From Sphingobium quisquiliarum P25 (lineage in GTDB: Bacteria; Pseudomonadota; Alphaproteobacteria; Sphingomonadales; Sphingomonadaceae): DNA of 58,435 bases. Both the position numbers and the translations under genes were made by a program. The notes below the pieces were generated by a model that saw only the letters and a list, made by a program, of their open reading frames with translations, searched no databases and was not told the origin of the DNA. The stretch is from contig NZ_ATHO01000011.1 of NCBI RefSeq assembly GCF_000445065.1, positions 1-58,435 on the forward strand. Direction: 5' to 3'. This document shows positions 57,666 through 58,435 of this stretch, one piece after another. The number at the start of each line of letters is the position of its first letter. The stretch's first letter is position 1.

Positions 57666-58379
57666 TTATCCGCCCGCCGTTTCCAGCAGCATGCCGATCG
57701 CCGCTTCCCAGTTGGCCGGGTCGGCGCATGCGGTGACCTGTCCGGCATGGGCGTTCAGCAAGGGAAGCTCGGCGCGCGGGCGGGCGTCGATGCTGTCCTG
57801 CACGGCGGCGGGATAGTCATCGGCGTAAGCGGCGGCATGGGACGCCAGAACCGCCGATCCCATGACGATGGCGTCGATCGCATGCAGCAGCCACAGCGCC
57901 CGCTCCGCCGTGAAGCCGCGCGCCATCATCACCTCCAGCCAGCGCTCCACATTGTCCAGCTTGGCCGCCGGGCTGATCTTGCCGGAAATGAGGAGCGGCA
58001 GAAGCTGCGCATCGCTGCGGAAAAGGCCGTAGGCGGCGCGGGCATAGGCACGGGCATAGGCGCGCCAATCCTGCCCCTCATCCTCCGGGAAGGACTGTCC
58101 CGCCATGGCGTGCCGCGCGGCAAGGCTGACCAGTTCCTCCCGGTTCTTCACATAATTATAGAGCACGGCGACCCGCACTCCCAGCCGTTCGGCGACTTTC
58201 GCCATGGTCAGGTCTTCCAGTCCCACGGCGATGGCGGCCTGAATCACCTGGCTGGTTGTCAGCCGCCTTGGCCGTCCGGCCTTGCGCACAGGCGCTTCGT
58301 CCGGGGGGACAAGGGTGGCGCTGGGCGGCGTGAAAGCGGGATCAGGCATCGCGGCACAGTGCGGGCAGGGGGCCCGCAT
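57666..58379 (-). CDS. TetR-family transcriptional regulator
   Basis: A TetR-type repressor of about 237 residues. After a proline-rich N-terminal stretch, the HTH (LTTSQVIQAAIAVGLEDLTMAKVAERLGVRVAVLYNYVKNREELV) is preceded by RKAGRPRRL; the C-terminal domain is a helical ligand-binding TetR_C part. The start at 58379 has GGAGG (58391-58395) upstream; ATGs at 58349 and 58397 are alternatives. It probably controls the amidohydrolase gene; a wider role in steroid regulation is possible because no other steroid-specific TetR (KstR type) is in the window. Confidence 0.85.
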   Translation of the reverse strand: MRAPCPHCAAMPDPAFTPPSATLVPPDEAPVRKAGRPRRLTTSQVIQAAIAVGLEDLTMAKVAERLGVRVAVLYNYVKNREELVSLAARHAMAGQSFPEDEGQDWRAYARAYARAAYGLFRSDAQLLPLLISGKISPAAKLDNVERWLEVMMARGFTAERALWLLHAIDAIVMGSAVLASHAAAYADDYPAAVQDSIDARPRAELPLLNAHAGQVTACADPANWEAAIGMLLETAGG

Positions 58380-58404
58380 TTCAAGGCCCGCCTCCATCGC
58401 GCTG

Positions 58405-58435
58405 TCAGGCCGCGACGCTCACCGGCGCGGCCTGC
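58405..58435 (-). CDS. Possible 3' end of a further minus-strand gene
   Basis: The last 31 bases read on the minus strand as QAAPVSVAA followed by TGA (58405-58407), which looks like a normal protein C-terminus and lies 25 bases before the TetR start. Too little is present to name it. Confidence 0.3.
   Translation of the reverse strand, partial: QAAPVSVAA

Noticed and set aside
1..58435. tRNA, rRNA, CRISPR array, integrase, transposase or attachment site
   Set aside because: Reading both strands gave no cloverleaf-like sequence, no regularly spaced repeats and no recombinase-type protein. The window appears to be stable catabolic chromosome or plasmid sequence without a visible mobile unit apart from short repeats.

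Overview
The window comes from a high-GC alphaproteobacterium, most likely a sphingomonad (Sphingobium/Novosphingobium type). The reasons are the protein families, the compact ATGA-overlap operons, an EcfG-type general-stress promoter, and short hairpin repeats of a kind I associate with sphingomonad genomes. I saw no rRNA, tRNA, CRISPR array, integrase or transposase. Family assignments rest on recalled protein families and motifs, not on database searches.

The core is a steroid ring-degradation locus built around one divergent promoter region (30576-30846). To the left, about 20 tightly packed minus-strand genes (30575 down to 12103) encode HsaC, IpdA, IpdB, IpdC, EchA20, IpdF, FadA6, FadD3, FadE30 and further acyl-CoA dehydrogenases, a ketosteroid isomerase, a MaoC hydratase, a PaaY-like hexapeptide protein and an NTF2-fold dehydratase candidate. 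To the right, hsaA-hsaD-hsaB-hsaE-hsaG-hsaF (30847-36216) complete the 9,10-seco meta-cleavage route. Together they cover hydroxylation and cleavage of ring A, conversion of the dienoate product to pyruvate and propionyl-CoA, activation of the C/D-ring propionate (HIP), opening of rings D and C, and thiolytic processing. The upper-pathway enzymes (3-ketosteroid dehydrogenase, 9-alpha-hydroxylase) and side-chain genes are not in the window.

Left of the core (1905-8143) is a plus-strand operon of three NTF2-fold proteins, an Old Yellow Enzyme, three SDRs and a zinc alcohol dehydrogenase, divergent from an AraC regulator. Its logic (oxidise, dehydrate, reduce an enone) resembles the clostridial bai 7-alpha-dehydroxylation operon, and I propose it modifies hydroxylated steroids such as bile acids. 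Next come a glyoxalase-fold protein, a DUF1214 protein, an MFS/MHS transporter and a general-stress protein behind an EcfG promoter.

Right of the core are a TIM-barrel epimerase-like protein, an SDR and an HSL-type hydrolase (36284-39048); an aldo/keto reductase; a tandem Lrp/AsnC pair; an AEC transporter; and a second TIM-barrel gene with a hydroxyacid dehydrogenase. A second acyl-CoA cluster follows: CaiB/BaiF CoA-transferase and enoyl-CoA hydratase, divergent from a LysR regulator and a pair of acyl-CoA dehydrogenases. A complete distal valine operon (mmsA, isobutyryl-CoA dehydrogenase, HIBYL-CoA hydrolase, enoyl-CoA hydratase, mmsB; 55350 down to 49874) is divergent from its own LysR gene. 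An amidohydrolase and a TetR regulator close the window.

Convergent gene ends are marked by strong hairpins, three of them containing the same TCCTGC/GCAGGA repeat. The divergent control regions contain dyads that look like operators.
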